In this document: positions 7,674-15,992 of the stretch, piece after piece | Numbering within the stretch: the stretch's first letter is position 1 | Layout of the letters: each line of letters begins with the position of its first letter | Source of the DNA: CAVYGN01 sp964413265 | GTDB lineage: Bacteria > Spirochaetota > Brevinematia > Brevinematales > JAOACQ01 | Assembly: GCA_964413265.1 (NCBI GenBank) | Contig: CAYPRX010000088.1 | Span: 33,655-97,654 of the forward strand | Direction: 5' to 3' | DNA: 64,000 nucleotides | Notes under the pieces: generated by a model | What the model was told of the DNA's origin: nothing | The model's input: only the letters and a program-made list of their open reading frames with translations | Databases searched by the model: none | Position numbers and translations under genes: made by a program

Positions 7674-8144
7674 ATGAATGAAAATGATGATGATATACTG
7701 ACAAGGGACGAGGTCAGGCGAATCATTGAAGCGGATCAAAACCCTAAACACCGCCTGATGCTGATATTGACATATTCAGCAGGCCTGAGGGCTGCAGAGA
7801 TAGAAAATTTGAGGCCCGGTGATATAGATTTTGCTGAAGATATTATCCATATCAGGGATGATGAACATAAACTCGAAAGGTCGGTCTCATTAAGTAAAAT
7901 AATAATGAAGGAGATTAAACCGTACATTGAAATTTACCGGCCGTCGACATGGCTTTTCCCAGGGCCGGATTCGGTGTCTAAAATCACAGAGATGGGCATA
8001 GAAAATATTTTTAGAGACGCCATGCTGAAAGCCGGAATTTTTAAAGAATCCGGGATAGGTATACTCCGGCGGAGCATCGCCGCACACCTTATGGAAAACG
8101 GCCTCGATAAGAAGGAAATCAACAGGATGCTCGGGAAGGAATAG
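7674..8144 (+). CDS. Tyrosine recombinase catalytic-domain fragment, truncated
   Basis: 156 residues resembling only the catalytic domain of XerC/XerD-type phage integrases. YSAGLRAAEIENLRPGDIDF carries the first catalytic Arg (Arg39); GILRRSIAAHLMENG matches the H-x-L-R-H box, with Arg132 kept but the His replaced by Gly. The protein stops at NRMLGKE, where active enzymes read LGH and then the tyrosine nucleophile, so the second His/Trp and the Tyr are absent. The N-terminal core-binding domain is also missing. No continuation is visible in other frames before the next gene. A GGGAGG site lies 11 bases before the start, rather far. It is probably a decayed remnant, or a non-catalytic DNA-binding protein. 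Confidence 0.65.
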   Translation: MNENDDDILTRDEVRRIIEADQNPKHRLMLILTYSAGLRAAEIENLRPGDIDFAEDIIHIRDDEHKLERSVSLSKIIMKEIKPYIEIYRPSTWLFPGPDSVSKITEMGIENIFRDAMLKAGIFKESGIGILRRSIAAHLMENGLDKKEINRMLGKE

Positions 8145-8166
8145 GGCTGAATCCCCTCAGGTAATT

Positions 8167-8949
8167 TTACTTATAGCCGATGAAAAAGAGCCTTTTGAAT
8201 GGAAAGAGAACCCTGCCGTCTTTTCTCATCGGATAATCTTTTTTTAATTCCTTAATTACTGAATCTTCAAAACTCTTCCTTTCCGAATCGCTGCCAAGCT
8301 TTTCAAGGTATGGTCTCATGCCTGTTGATTGTATCATTTCGAAGACAGACATGTGCGAGTCGAATATATGGATATAATCTGTTTTCCACATATCGATCGA
8401 TCTGAAATAGCCTGAAAGAATATCATAGTAAAAGCCGGGATCATGCATGGTAAAAAGGCCCGAGCAGCCGCCGGCAAGCGCTTTCCACTTTCCGCTGAGG
8501 GAAAGCCTTTCCAGGGATCTGCCGGCAGGCATATTGTAAAATTGGGGTAATTGGACGGCCAGTATTCCGTCTTCATTCAGCAGAGAACTGAATTTTTTTA
8601 TCAAAGCTGCATGACCGGGAATCCACTGGAATGCTGCATTTGAGAAAGCCAGATCGAACTTTTTATCTGTTTTATAATCATGAGCGTCTGCAAGTACCCA
8701 TTCATGCTCAGGATAATCTCTAAGGGCTTTATCGATCATGCTTTGAGAATTGTCAAGGCCTGTCAGCCGGCTAGAGGGCCATCTCTGAAGCAGGACCATG
8801 CTGCTGTTGCCTGGCCCGCAGCCTATGTCGAGTATGTTTTCCGGGTCATGCTCTGACCTTATGCGTTTAACTAAATCGATTGAAGGCAGATTTCTCTCAT
8901 TTTCAAATTTAAGATATTTTTCAGGGTTCCAGTCCATTTTTTTATTCAT
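8167..8949 (-). CDS. tam: Trans-aconitate 2-methyltransferase
   Basis: SAM-dependent methyltransferase of 260 residues, close to the E. coli Tam length. MDWNPEKYLKFENERNLPSI matches the characteristic N-terminus (DWNP.LY..F..ER..P); the SAM site is ILDIGCGPGNSS and the acidic LTGLDNSQSMI; FSNAAFQWIPGH is the family's post-motif region. The known reaction detoxifies trans-aconitate formed spontaneously from cis-aconitate. The start at 8949 was chosen because GAGGGG precedes it and family similarity begins there; an in-frame codon at 9003 would add 18 unlike residues lying across an operator-like inverted repeat. Confidence 0.85.
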   Translation of the reverse strand: MNKKMDWNPEKYLKFENERNLPSIDLVKRIRSEHDPENILDIGCGPGNSSMVLLQRWPSSRLTGLDNSQSMIDKALRDYPEHEWVLADAHDYKTDKKFDLAFSNAAFQWIPGHAALIKKFSSLLNEDGILAVQLPQFYNMPAGRSLERLSLSGKWKALAGGCSGLFTMHDPGFYYDILSGYFRSIDMWKTDYIHIFDSHMSVFEMIQSTGMRPYLEKLGSDSERKSFEDSVIKELKKDYPMRKDGRVLFPFKRLFFIGYK

Positions 8950-8962
8950 ACACCCCTCAAAT

Positions 8963-8997
8963 TTAATATATACTATATTTACTTTAGTATATATTAA
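8963..8997. promoter_or_regulatory. 13-bp perfect inverted repeat upstream of tam
   Basis: TTAATATATACTA (8963-8975) and its reverse complement (8985-8997) flank a 9-base spacer, starting 14 bases before the tam ATG. The position covers the expected promoter or leader of tam, so it could be a repressor site. Its AT-richness makes chance occurrence more likely than for a mixed sequence. Confidence 0.45.
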
Positions 8998-9150
8998 GTT
9001 CATATAGGGATTTTGTCAAGAGCTTTAAAAAATATAAATTTAAACCTGTGATAATCTCGAATAAAAATAAAAAATTATTTATAATGAATCCTAATTTTAT
9101 TTGTTTTGATCTTAAAGGCATAATAAATAAAGTATTTTATGGAGGAATCG

Positions 9151-9792
9151 ATGAAAAAATTTTTACTGGCAGCAGTCATTATCTCTATATCCTCATTTGT
9201 TTTCGCGGATGAATTACCGATTATGATCGGCGTAGATTTAGGCGTTATACCCCAGTGGACGAGTTTGTCGGTAAGTAATACTCCTTCAGCCCCCCTTATT
9301 ACCACGAGTACCAGCATTGATTACCTTCAGATCGGCTGCTTTTTTGATTTTGAGTATCTGCGTGTTGATTTAGGATATCAGATCAACGATACCGAGCCGA
9401 ACATCAGCAAATATTCAAATGGTTCGCAGGTTACAAATTACAATGATACCAATAACTTTTCCCAGCAGAACATAATGCTGCAGATCCTGGGTAAATTTCC
9501 TATTGAGATTACCGAATCATTCCATATCTGGCCCGCAATGGGTTTCGAGTACAATACCGCTATCTTCAGCGGACATGACAATACAAACGAAATTACCAAT
9601 ACCTACGGCGACATGAATACTTTTTATATAAAAGTAGGTGTAGGCGCTGATATTGAGCTTTCAAGCAACTTTTACCTGGAACCAATGATCCTTTTCGGCT
9701 GGAGTTTAGACAACAGTGTTTTGCATTCACTTGGTATAACAAGCGCAAATTACATTATCAATGTCAATGTTGGAGCTGCTTACAAGTTCTGA
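9151..9792 (+). CDS. Outer-membrane beta-barrel protein, hypothetical
   Basis: 213 residues with a signal peptide (about 1-19, cleavage near VFA-DE) and no other membrane helix. The remainder alternates polar and hydrophobic residues in strands (FDFEYLRVDLGYQI, FYIKVGVGADIEL, FYLEPMILFGWSL) and ends in AAYKF, the terminal-Phe signature of barrel proteins inserted by BamA. Similar small OmpA-like barrels are common in spirochaetes. No specific function can be assigned. The ATG at 9151 follows GGAGG at ideal spacing; an in-frame codon at 9139 lies before that site. folD starts 11 bases after its stop. Confidence 0.7.
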   Translation: MKKFLLAAVIISISSFVFADELPIMIGVDLGVIPQWTSLSVSNTPSAPLITTSTSIDYLQIGCFFDFEYLRVDLGYQINDTEPNISKYSNGSQVTNYNDTNNFSQQNIMLQILGKFPIEITESFHIWPAMGFEYNTAIFSGHDNTNEITNTYGDMNTFYIKVGVGADIELSSNFYLEPMILFGWSLDNSVLHSLGITSANYIINVNVGAAYKF

Positions 9793-9803
9793 AGGGGCTA
9801 TTA

Positions 9804-10655
9804 ATGAACAAACCGATTGTTCTTGACGGATCTCTTTATGCAAAGGAGATAAACGAAACGCTGAAGGAGCGTGTAAACAGGATCAGGGAGATTTCCGGGG
9901 CCGTACCTATCCTTGCCACCATCCTGGTCGGGGAGGATCCGGCTTCCGTCACATATGTCAGGATGAAGGCCAGCGATTGCATCAAAGCGGGACTTGAATC
10001 TCTTAAAATCGAACTGCCCGGTGACACAACGACAGATCAATTGATAAAGGAAATAGAAAAACTCAATAAAAACGAGAATGTGCATGGCATTCTTCTCCAG
10101 CATCCGGTCCCGAAACAAATTAATGAAACGAAGTGTTTCAACGCAATCGATTATCGTAAGGATGTGGACGGCGTCACATTTACATCGTTTGCGATGATGG
10201 CAATGAATCAGATGCTTTTCGGCAGCGCTACGCCGCTCGGTATAATCCGGCTTCTTGACAGGTATAAAATCCAGATTCAGGGGAAGGAGGCCGTTGTTGT
10301 CGGGAGAAGCCCGATTCTCGGAAAACCGATGGCGATGATGCTTTTAAACAGGAATGCGACTGTAACGATATGCCATTCTAAGACTTTAGGTATTAAAGAA
10401 GTAGTCAAACGGGCTGATATTGTAGTGGCAGCTGTCGGCATACCGAAATTCATAAAGGCTGACTGGATTAAGGATAATTCAATTGTAGTTGACGCCGGTT
10501 ATAATAAGGGGAATATCGGCGATACTGATATGGAAAATATTAAAGATAAGGTATATGCCTACTCTCCCGTACCGGGAGGGGTTGGCCCTATGACCAGGAT
10601 CACTCTTATAGAACAAACTGTTATGGCAGCTGAAATTAAGTTCGGTATAAATTAG
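9804..10655 (+). CDS. folD: Bifunctional methylenetetrahydrofolate dehydrogenase/cyclohydrolase
   Basis: Interconverts 5,10-methylene-THF, methenyl-THF and 10-formyl-THF in cytoplasmic one-carbon metabolism; 283 residues, the usual length. YVRMKASDC holds the catalytic Lys region; GILLQHPVPKQIN and the Asp of DVDG are substrate-site motifs; VVVGRSPILGKPMAMMLL is the NADP loop; PVPGGVGPMTRITL is the C-terminal signature. AAGGGG precedes the ATG. It may be cotranscribed with the barrel protein upstream. glyA, which makes the methylene-THF it uses, lies elsewhere in the window at 28908. Confidence 0.97.
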   Translation: MNKPIVLDGSLYAKEINETLKERVNRIREISGAVPILATILVGEDPASVTYVRMKASDCIKAGLESLKIELPGDTTTDQLIKEIEKLNKNENVHGILLQHPVPKQINETKCFNAIDYRKDVDGVTFTSFAMMAMNQMLFGSATPLGIIRLLDRYKIQIQGKEAVVVGRSPILGKPMAMMLLNRNATVTICHSKTLGIKEVVKRADIVVAAVGIPKFIKADWIKDNSIVVDAGYNKGNIGDTDMENIKDKVYAYSPVPGGVGPMTRITLIEQTVMAAEIKFGIN

Positions 10656-10726
10656 AATTATATTTTTTTACCGGACTAAGTTAAAATATCCCCTGAACGT
10701 TTATTAATAGAGCCGGAGGCTATGTG

Positions 10727-12199
10727 ATGGAATATGAGGCTGTAATAGGACTCGAGGTCCATGTCCAGTTAAATACACTCTCCAAAATATTCTGTTCATG
10801 CTCCACACAATTCGGAACACCGCCGAATAGCCAGGTATGTCCTGTATGCATGGGTCAGCCGGGCGTACTGCCGGTTTTAAACAGCGGGGCCCTCGAAAAG
10901 GCGGTAAAAGCGGGACTCTCCCTTGATTGTGAAATACCCTCATTTTCGAAATTCGACAGGAAGAATTATTTTTATCCGGATCTTCCGAAAGGCTACCAGA
11001 TTTCACAGTTCGATTTTCCAATAGCTAAAAATGGATTCATAGATATTGATCTTCCAGACGGCAGCGTAAAAAGGATAGGAATTACAAGGGCACATATGGA
11101 GGAAGACGCAGGGAAACTGATACATTCCGATAAGAAGCCTTACAGCCTTGTAGATTTCAACAGGGCTGGAGTTCCGCTCCTGGAGATAGTTTCAGAACCG
11201 GATCTCCGTTCAAGTGAAGAGGCATATTATTATCTTAAAGAACTCAAAAACACTATGAAATATATCGGTGTAAGCGATGTTAATATGGAAGAGGGGAGCC
11301 TCCGCTGTGATGCTAATATATCGATCCGTCGTAAGGGTGAAAAGAAATTGGGTACGAAAGTGGAAATAAAGAATATGAACTCAATTAACGGGGTCAGGCA
11401 TGCGATAGATTATGAAATAGACAGGCAAAAAACCCTCTTTTCAGACGGAAAGTTAGTCGAACAGGAAACCAGGTTATTTGATGCCGCCTCAGGCAGGACA
11501 CTGCCGATGAGAAGCAAGGAGGAGGCCAACGATTACAGGTATTTCCCGGAACCGGACCTTCCTCCCATAAGGATTAAAGAACAGGAAATTGCAAAGATAA
11601 AAGGATCACTTCCCGAACTCCCCAGGGCAAGGAAGCACCGTTTTATTGAACAATACAGGGTAACTCCGCAGGATGCTGAGACCCTTACGGATGAGAAAGA
11701 GAGGGCGGATTACTTTGAAGCAGTAGTGAGTGAAAAGATCATCAAAGAATTCAAGGAAGATCCTGAGAAGACAGGAGAAATTTCGAAGAAGGCCGCTAAC
11801 TGGATACTTACAGAAACAAGCGCCCTCGTCAATTCCTCGAAAATAACTTTCGACGAATTTAAGAAAAGGGTTCCGCCTGTAAATACTGCTGCGCTCCTTG
11901 TGTCAATTGAATCCGGCGTCATCAGCGGCAAGATGGCAAAAGATATCTACCCGGAGATGGCTGCTTCAGGAAGAACATCTGAAGAAATCATCAATGAAAG
12001 GGGCTTAAAGCAGATCACTGATACTGCAGAACTGGAGAAGGCTGTAGAACAGGTCATAACCAGTCATCCCTCCGAGGTTAAACAATATAAAGAGGGAAAT
12101 GAGAAACTGATCGGTTTTTTCGTTGGAGAGGTTATGAAGGCTACTAAAGGGCAGGCAAACCCCAGGGCTGTGAATGAAATTTTAAGGAGAAGATTATGA
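10727..12199 (+). CDS. gatB: Aspartyl/glutamyl-tRNA(Asn/Gln) amidotransferase subunit B
   Basis: Kinase-transferase subunit of GatCAB, which converts Glu-tRNA(Gln) and Asp-tRNA(Asn) to the amide forms; 490 residues. The N-terminus EAVIGLEVHVQLNT and the zinc cysteines of CSCSTQFG and CPVCMG are typical, as are LPKGYQISQF, RAHMEEDAGK and EIKNMNS. The C-terminal YqeY-type domain ends GQANPRAVNEILRRRL. The ATG at 10727 has seven bases of spacing to GGAGG, better than the GTG at 10724. gatA and gatC are not in the window, so the operon is split. coaX, amidase and GerMN genes follow. Confidence 0.97.
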   Translation: MEYEAVIGLEVHVQLNTLSKIFCSCSTQFGTPPNSQVCPVCMGQPGVLPVLNSGALEKAVKAGLSLDCEIPSFSKFDRKNYFYPDLPKGYQISQFDFPIAKNGFIDIDLPDGSVKRIGITRAHMEEDAGKLIHSDKKPYSLVDFNRAGVPLLEIVSEPDLRSSEEAYYYLKELKNTMKYIGVSDVNMEEGSLRCDANISIRRKGEKKLGTKVEIKNMNSINGVRHAIDYEIDRQKTLFSDGKLVEQETRLFDAASGRTLPMRSKEEANDYRYFPEPDLPPIRIKEQEIAKIKGSLPELPRARKHRFIEQYRVTPQDAETLTDEKERADYFEAVVSEKIIKEFKEDPEKTGEISKKAANWILTETSALVNSSKITFDEFKKRVPPVNTAALLVSIESGVISGKMAKDIYPEMAASGRTSEEIINERGLKQITDTAELEKAVEQVITSHPSEVKQYKEGNEKLIGFFVGEVMKATKGQANPRAVNEILRRRL

Positions 12200-12274
12200 A
12201 TTATTTATTACGCCTTGTTATTCTGCCTGTCAGTACGGCTAAGAGCCTTTGATTTCCATGACAGGGAAATATTT

Positions 12275-13066
12275 ATGGTAGTGGCGATAGATATAGGCAA
12301 TTCTAATACCAGTTTCGGGATATTTTCCGACAATATGAAGGGAATACCAGAAAATGAACCTGAATTTAACGGTAATATCAGGACTGAAAAAACAACAACT
12401 ACTGAAGAACTGGCCATACAATTTTTAGATCTTAAGAAATTGTGGGGTCTTGGTGATGTGAATCTCAGGGGAAAGGTGGTGATATCGAGCGTTGTTCCCC
12501 AGCTTGATTACGAATTTTTACATATGTTTGAGAAATATTATGACACAAGGCCTTATTTTATTGAAAGGAAAGATATTCCGCTTGATATCAATTACGATTT
12601 TCCCGAAGAAATAGGGGCTGACAGACTGGTAAACGCATATGCAGGGAGCGTAGCATACCCTGGAGAGAACCTGATCATTGTTGATTTCGGCACGGCCACG
12701 ACATTCGATGTCATAAGCGGCGGTCATTCCTATGAAGGCGGGCTGATAATGACAGGAATTATGACAAGCTTGAGGGCACTGGAGGAAAAAGCCTCGAAGC
12801 TTCCCCATATCGACCTCAATCTTCCCTCTGCCCTTGTAGGCAGGAATACTGTTGACGGGATACGTTCTGGCATTTTAAATGGTACCGGTGTGATGGTTGA
12901 CGGGCTTGCTGCGAAAATTGCTTCAGAAATGAAATGGAAAAGTTATAAGGTTCTCGCAACAGGGGGGCTTTCCAAGCTGATTAAAACATTTTCCGGATCA
13001 ATTGACATGATTGACAGGCAGCTTACACTGAAAGGCTTGTATTATTTATGGAATTTAAAAGGCTGA
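12275..13066 (+). CDS. coaX: Type III pantothenate kinase
   Basis: First enzyme of CoA synthesis, phosphorylating pantothenate without the usual feedback control; 263 residues. ASKHA-fold motifs: VVAIDIGNSNTSFGIF (phosphate 1), EEIGADRLVNAYA (catalytic Asp/Arg) and LIIVDFGTATTFDVI (phosphate 2). The ATG at 12275 was chosen since the fold begins there and AGGGA precedes it; a longer frame from 12215 adds 20 residues without family similarity. The stop overlaps the amidase gene by 19 bases. CoaD, a later enzyme of the pathway, is at 27677-28177. Confidence 0.94.
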   Translation: MVVAIDIGNSNTSFGIFSDNMKGIPENEPEFNGNIRTEKTTTTEELAIQFLDLKKLWGLGDVNLRGKVVISSVVPQLDYEFLHMFEKYYDTRPYFIERKDIPLDINYDFPEEIGADRLVNAYAGSVAYPGENLIIVDFGTATTFDVISGGHSYEGGLIMTGIMTSLRALEEKASKLPHIDLNLPSALVGRNTVDGIRSGILNGTGVMVDGLAAKIASEMKWKSYKVLATGGLSKLIKTFSGSIDMIDRQLTLKGLYYLWNLKG

Positions 13067-14196
13067 TTATTAGCAGATTAACGCTTTTCATCACCGGTTT
13101 TTTTTTAATCCCGGCTTTTTTAATGGCAGATATCACTCTGTCCACTCTTTGTTTGAAACTGAAAATTGGGGCTAAATATAATATTACTTACGGTTTTGTG
13201 GATTTAAACCGTCCGGACAGGTCCGTGAGAATCTATCTGACAATCCCTTATATAGTCACAGGCGGCAATATTTATTACATGAATAACGTTCCGGTTATAA
13301 ATCCGGAGGGCGAAATCGAACTAACCCGCGATTTCGAAGAGAAAATCACGGAATTATTTGCAGAATCAAACACCGGCAGTGTAAATATTTCCGGCAGCAG
13401 TAATTCAAGCAGCATTTCAATGATGCTTACCAATGGAAAAAGTGACTTGGGGCATAAGACGAATTATAATGTTTATGGCAGGGAATCAGGCTTCATTCCC
13501 ATAGACATGGTAATTATCGATCCAGGACATGGAGGCAAAGATCCGGGAGGTATCAGCCCTGAAGGGATCAAAGAAAAAGAAGTGGTGCTTTCTGTGGCTG
13601 ATATGGCCGGACAGATCCTGAAAAGTGATTGTAATATTCCTGTAGTTTTCACAAGAAAGGGGGATTATTATGTGCCCCTCAAAGAGAGGATTGATACTGC
13701 GTCCATATTATTGAAGAAGGGAAAAAATCCTATTTTTGTAAGTATCCATGGAAATATTTCATTTAACAGGAATGTTAAGGGTCTTGAGGTATATACTCTT
13801 TCTGACAGGGCAACGGATAATGAGGCTTTAGCCGTAGAAACTATGGAAAACGCCGGCTATTCGAGTAATGATATCGATAAAACGGCTAACCTTGATTTCA
13901 TTCTTTCAGACCTTCTAAAAGACGCTATAAGAAAACAATCAGAAGAGCTTTCAAAGGAAATTGGACTTTTTATAAACAGGTCAGGATTGACTGAATTCAG
14001 GGGAAACAAAAAAGCGAATTTTTTTGTTCTTAAATTCAGCTATATGCCCTCAGTTCTGATTGAAATCGGTTATTTGTCGAATCCAGGCGAGGCAAGGAAC
14101 CTCATTAACAGGGATTATCAGAGAAAGATAGCCAGTGAAATAGCGAGGGGAATAAACAGTTATATTGTTAGATATAATAAAACAAGGGGTCTGTAA
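13048..14196 (+). CDS. N-acetylmuramoyl-L-alanine amidase (Amidase_3)
   Basis: Periplasmic zinc amidase that cleaves the peptide from muramic acid during division and wall turnover; 382 residues. A signal peptide is at about 1-27. Residues 30-145 form a poorly conserved AMIN-like region with a Ser/Asn-rich linker. The catalytic domain starts at VIIDPGHGGKDPGG (first Zn His), continues EGIKEKEVVL (Zn Glu) and FVSIHGN (second Zn His), and ends at VLIEIGYLSNPGEARNL with the catalytic Glu. There is no LysM or SPOR domain. The gene overlaps coaX by 19 bases and is followed three bases later by a GerMN protein, so the two wall genes are probably coexpressed. Confidence 0.92.
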   Translation: MEFKRLIISRLTLFITGFFLIPAFLMADITLSTLCLKLKIGAKYNITYGFVDLNRPDRSVRIYLTIPYIVTGGNIYYMNNVPVINPEGEIELTRDFEEKITELFAESNTGSVNISGSSNSSSISMMLTNGKSDLGHKTNYNVYGRESGFIPIDMVIIDPGHGGKDPGGISPEGIKEKEVVLSVADMAGQILKSDCNIPVVFTRKGDYYVPLKERIDTASILLKKGKNPIFVSIHGNISFNRNVKGLEVYTLSDRATDNEALAVETMENAGYSSNDIDKTANLDFILSDLLKDAIRKQSEELSKEIGLFINRSGLTEFRGNKKANFFVLKFSYMPSVLIEIGYLSNPGEARNLINRDYQRKIASEIARGINSYIVRYNKTRGL

Positions 14197-14199
14197 AAT

Positions 14200-14721
14200 A
14201 TGACATTAATAAAAAAATTAAGTGTCACAATAATTATCTGTGCTTTATTAACTTTCCTCGCCTTTGCAGTCATATTATTGATAAGCACAGCCGGATCTTA
14301 TGATTTTTATTATCCTGATAAAGACCTCAAGACTTTGAAATCAGAGAAGAGAAGGCTTGATAATTCACTTACTTCAGGAACTCCGAAAGATGAAATGTTA
14401 ATCAGGGAGTATTTCCTGGGGCCTATCAGATACGACCTGAAGCTGCCTATTGATACTAAAGTAAAAATAAATAATATCTGGCTGATAAGTTACAAAGGCG
14501 AAACTGCTGCTGTAATCAATTTCAATGCGGATTTTCTTGATTTTATACAGTCAGACAGAGAAAATGCAAAGTGGGTACTTGCCGGCCTTATAGAAACTCT
14601 TAAAGCCGGCACTGCTATTGAGAAATTCAATATTTATTCCGATGATAAACCTCTGAGAGTTAAACTTGGGAATTTGGACCTTGCTAAAGCCATTCAGATC
14701 AGAATAGCAATAAAAAAATAA
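14200..14721 (+). CDS. GerMN-domain membrane-anchored protein
   Basis: 173 residues: N-terminal membrane helix (about 8-30), then a GerMN domain about 60-173 (LIREYFLGPI, LPIDTKVKINNIWLISYKGETAAVINFNADF). In Firmicutes this domain occurs in GerM and is found with amidases and wall enzymes; its ligand is unknown. The start lies three bases after the amidase stop, with AAGGGG upstream. It is likely an extracytoplasmic partner of the amidase in wall remodelling (inference from context). No catalytic residues are known for this family. Confidence 0.8.
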   Translation: MTLIKKLSVTIIICALLTFLAFAVILLISTAGSYDFYYPDKDLKTLKSEKRRLDNSLTSGTPKDEMLIREYFLGPIRYDLKLPIDTKVKINNIWLISYKGETAAVINFNADFLDFIQSDRENAKWVLAGLIETLKAGTAIEKFNIYSDDKPLRVKLGNLDLAKAIQIRIAIKK

Positions 14722-14843
14722 TTATTTTCTGTGATTAAACTTCTATATGCCTGATTCCGATCATTATGGTGAATATTAGCCGGTAATGCCCTATTTGGTT
14801 TATCGGAATATGCAGTAAATCCTTTAGTTTTTTTAAAAAAATA

Positions 14844-14871
14844 TTGACATATTTGAAATTAGTTATAAAAT
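14844..14871 (+). promoter_or_regulatory. Sigma-70-type promoter of flaA
   Basis: TTGACA (14844-14849), 16-base spacer, TAAAAT (14866-14871), with an A/T-rich run upstream that could act as an UP element. The start site would be near 14878, about 37 bases before the flaA ATG. It lies in the 193-bp gap after the GerMN gene. A housekeeping rather than flagellar sigma-28 promoter fits FlaA in other spirochaetes. Confidence 0.7.
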
Positions 14872-14914
14872 AATTAAATTAACAGGAAGAATTCTTTTTA
14901 AAAGGAGTGGATAT

Positions 14915-15928
14915 ATGATGAAAGGAGTTGTGTGGTTATTTGCAAGTTTATTTTTAATGATGATTAGTTCAATCTCTTTCTCCGCAGTCAAAAATACATT
15001 GATTGACTTCAATGTTTATGACTCGAATATATCTATGGTGGCTGAGAAGGATAGAGTAATTCATTCCAATATGGTTCAGCAGGGTAAAGCAGTTGACCTT
15101 TCGCAGTATGGATATCCTGAAGTAGAGTTTACGGGTGATGACTGGACTATCAACAAGTGGAAAATTACGCTGGCCTCATCCGCGAATACAGTCAGGAATG
15201 ATGTTTTGTCTTACCCATTAAAGGTCCCCAGCAAAAAGTTCGGCGATGTTTTAGGTGTAAGGATTCACTTTATTGAGGGCAGGTTCCTTTCATGGGCTAC
15301 TATTTCGCCTCCTTTCGACTTTTATCCCTATTTTGATGATGGTTCTGATGTAAATGTAAATGCCAATCATGAAGAAAACAGCCTGGTAATGGGTATTTTG
15401 ATGAATGTCGGTCAGATTAAATCTGTATCCTCATGGATTTACGGCCTTAACTATCAGATGCAGGTAGGGGTAAGGATTCGCGACAGGAATGATCAGATCC
15501 AGGATTTTTTCATGGGCTCTGTATTCTATGATGGATGGAGAAAACTTGTCTGGACTAATCCAGAATATACGGAATCAGTACAGAACAGGGTGCTCCAGAG
15601 AATAGCCCTTTATCCGAGAAGCTATCCTTACATAGCTTTTGATTCTTTTGTGGTTTATAAGCCTGAACAAGAATTAGGCGGTGATTTCATAATATATTTT
15701 AAGGATGTTGATATTGAATACGACAGGGCCATTATACGTGAGGAACTTGATATAAACGATGAGGCGGCCTGGGGTATTCTAGCTGCTGAAAGACTCAAAA
15801 AGAGAGTACAGGATTTGAGGACAATCGGCGAAAAGATTTATCTCTACAGGCAGGAAATGAAACGGCAGAAAGCGGCTACTGAACAGAACATTCCTAAAAC
15901 TGCTCCAACAACATCTACAAATAAATAG
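14915..15928 (+). CDS. flaA: Flagellar filament outer layer (sheath) protein FlaA
   Basis: Sheath protein of the spirochaetal periplasmic flagellum, 337 residues. A signal peptide occupies about 1-23 (SISFSA-VK), fitting Sec export to the periplasm where FlaA coats the FlaB core. Family features include GDDWTINKWKITLASSANTV, GVRIHFIEGRFLSWATI PPF-like segments, WIYGLNYQMQVGVRIRD, FFMGSVFYDGWRKLVWTNP and YFKDVDIEYDRAI. FlaA is essentially restricted to spirochaetes, so this gene is the main taxonomic marker. A good sigma-70 promoter precedes it and a bidirectional terminator follows. The C-terminal 40 residues are charged and low in complexity (RQEMKRQKAA). Confidence 0.93.
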   Translation: MMKGVVWLFASLFLMMISSISFSAVKNTLIDFNVYDSNISMVAEKDRVIHSNMVQQGKAVDLSQYGYPEVEFTGDDWTINKWKITLASSANTVRNDVLSYPLKVPSKKFGDVLGVRIHFIEGRFLSWATISPPFDFYPYFDDGSDVNVNANHEENSLVMGILMNVGQIKSVSSWIYGLNYQMQVGVRIRDRNDQIQDFFMGSVFYDGWRKLVWTNPEYTESVQNRVLQRIALYPRSYPYIAFDSFVVYKPEQELGGDFIIYFKDVDIEYDRAIIREELDINDEAAWGILAAERLKKRVQDLRTIGEKIYLYRQEMKRQKAATEQNIPKTAPTTSTNK

Positions 15929-15941
15929 CTTATTTAAAGAC

Positions 15942-15977
15942 AAAAAACCCCGCTCCTTAAGAGAGCGGGGTTTTTTT
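15942..15977. terminator. Bidirectional terminator between flaA and maf
   Basis: AAAAAACCCCGCTC (15942-15955), 7-base loop, GAGCGGGGTTTTTT (15963-15976) plus one more T. The A-run and T-run on either side give a U-tract in both directions, so it serves the convergent flaA and maf genes. Confidence 0.92.
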
Positions 15978-15992
15978 ATGCCTGCCCTGATA

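Noticed and set aside
12215..12274. 20-residue N-terminal extension of coaX
   Set aside because: No family similarity; the kinase fold and an AGGGA site both place the start at 12275.
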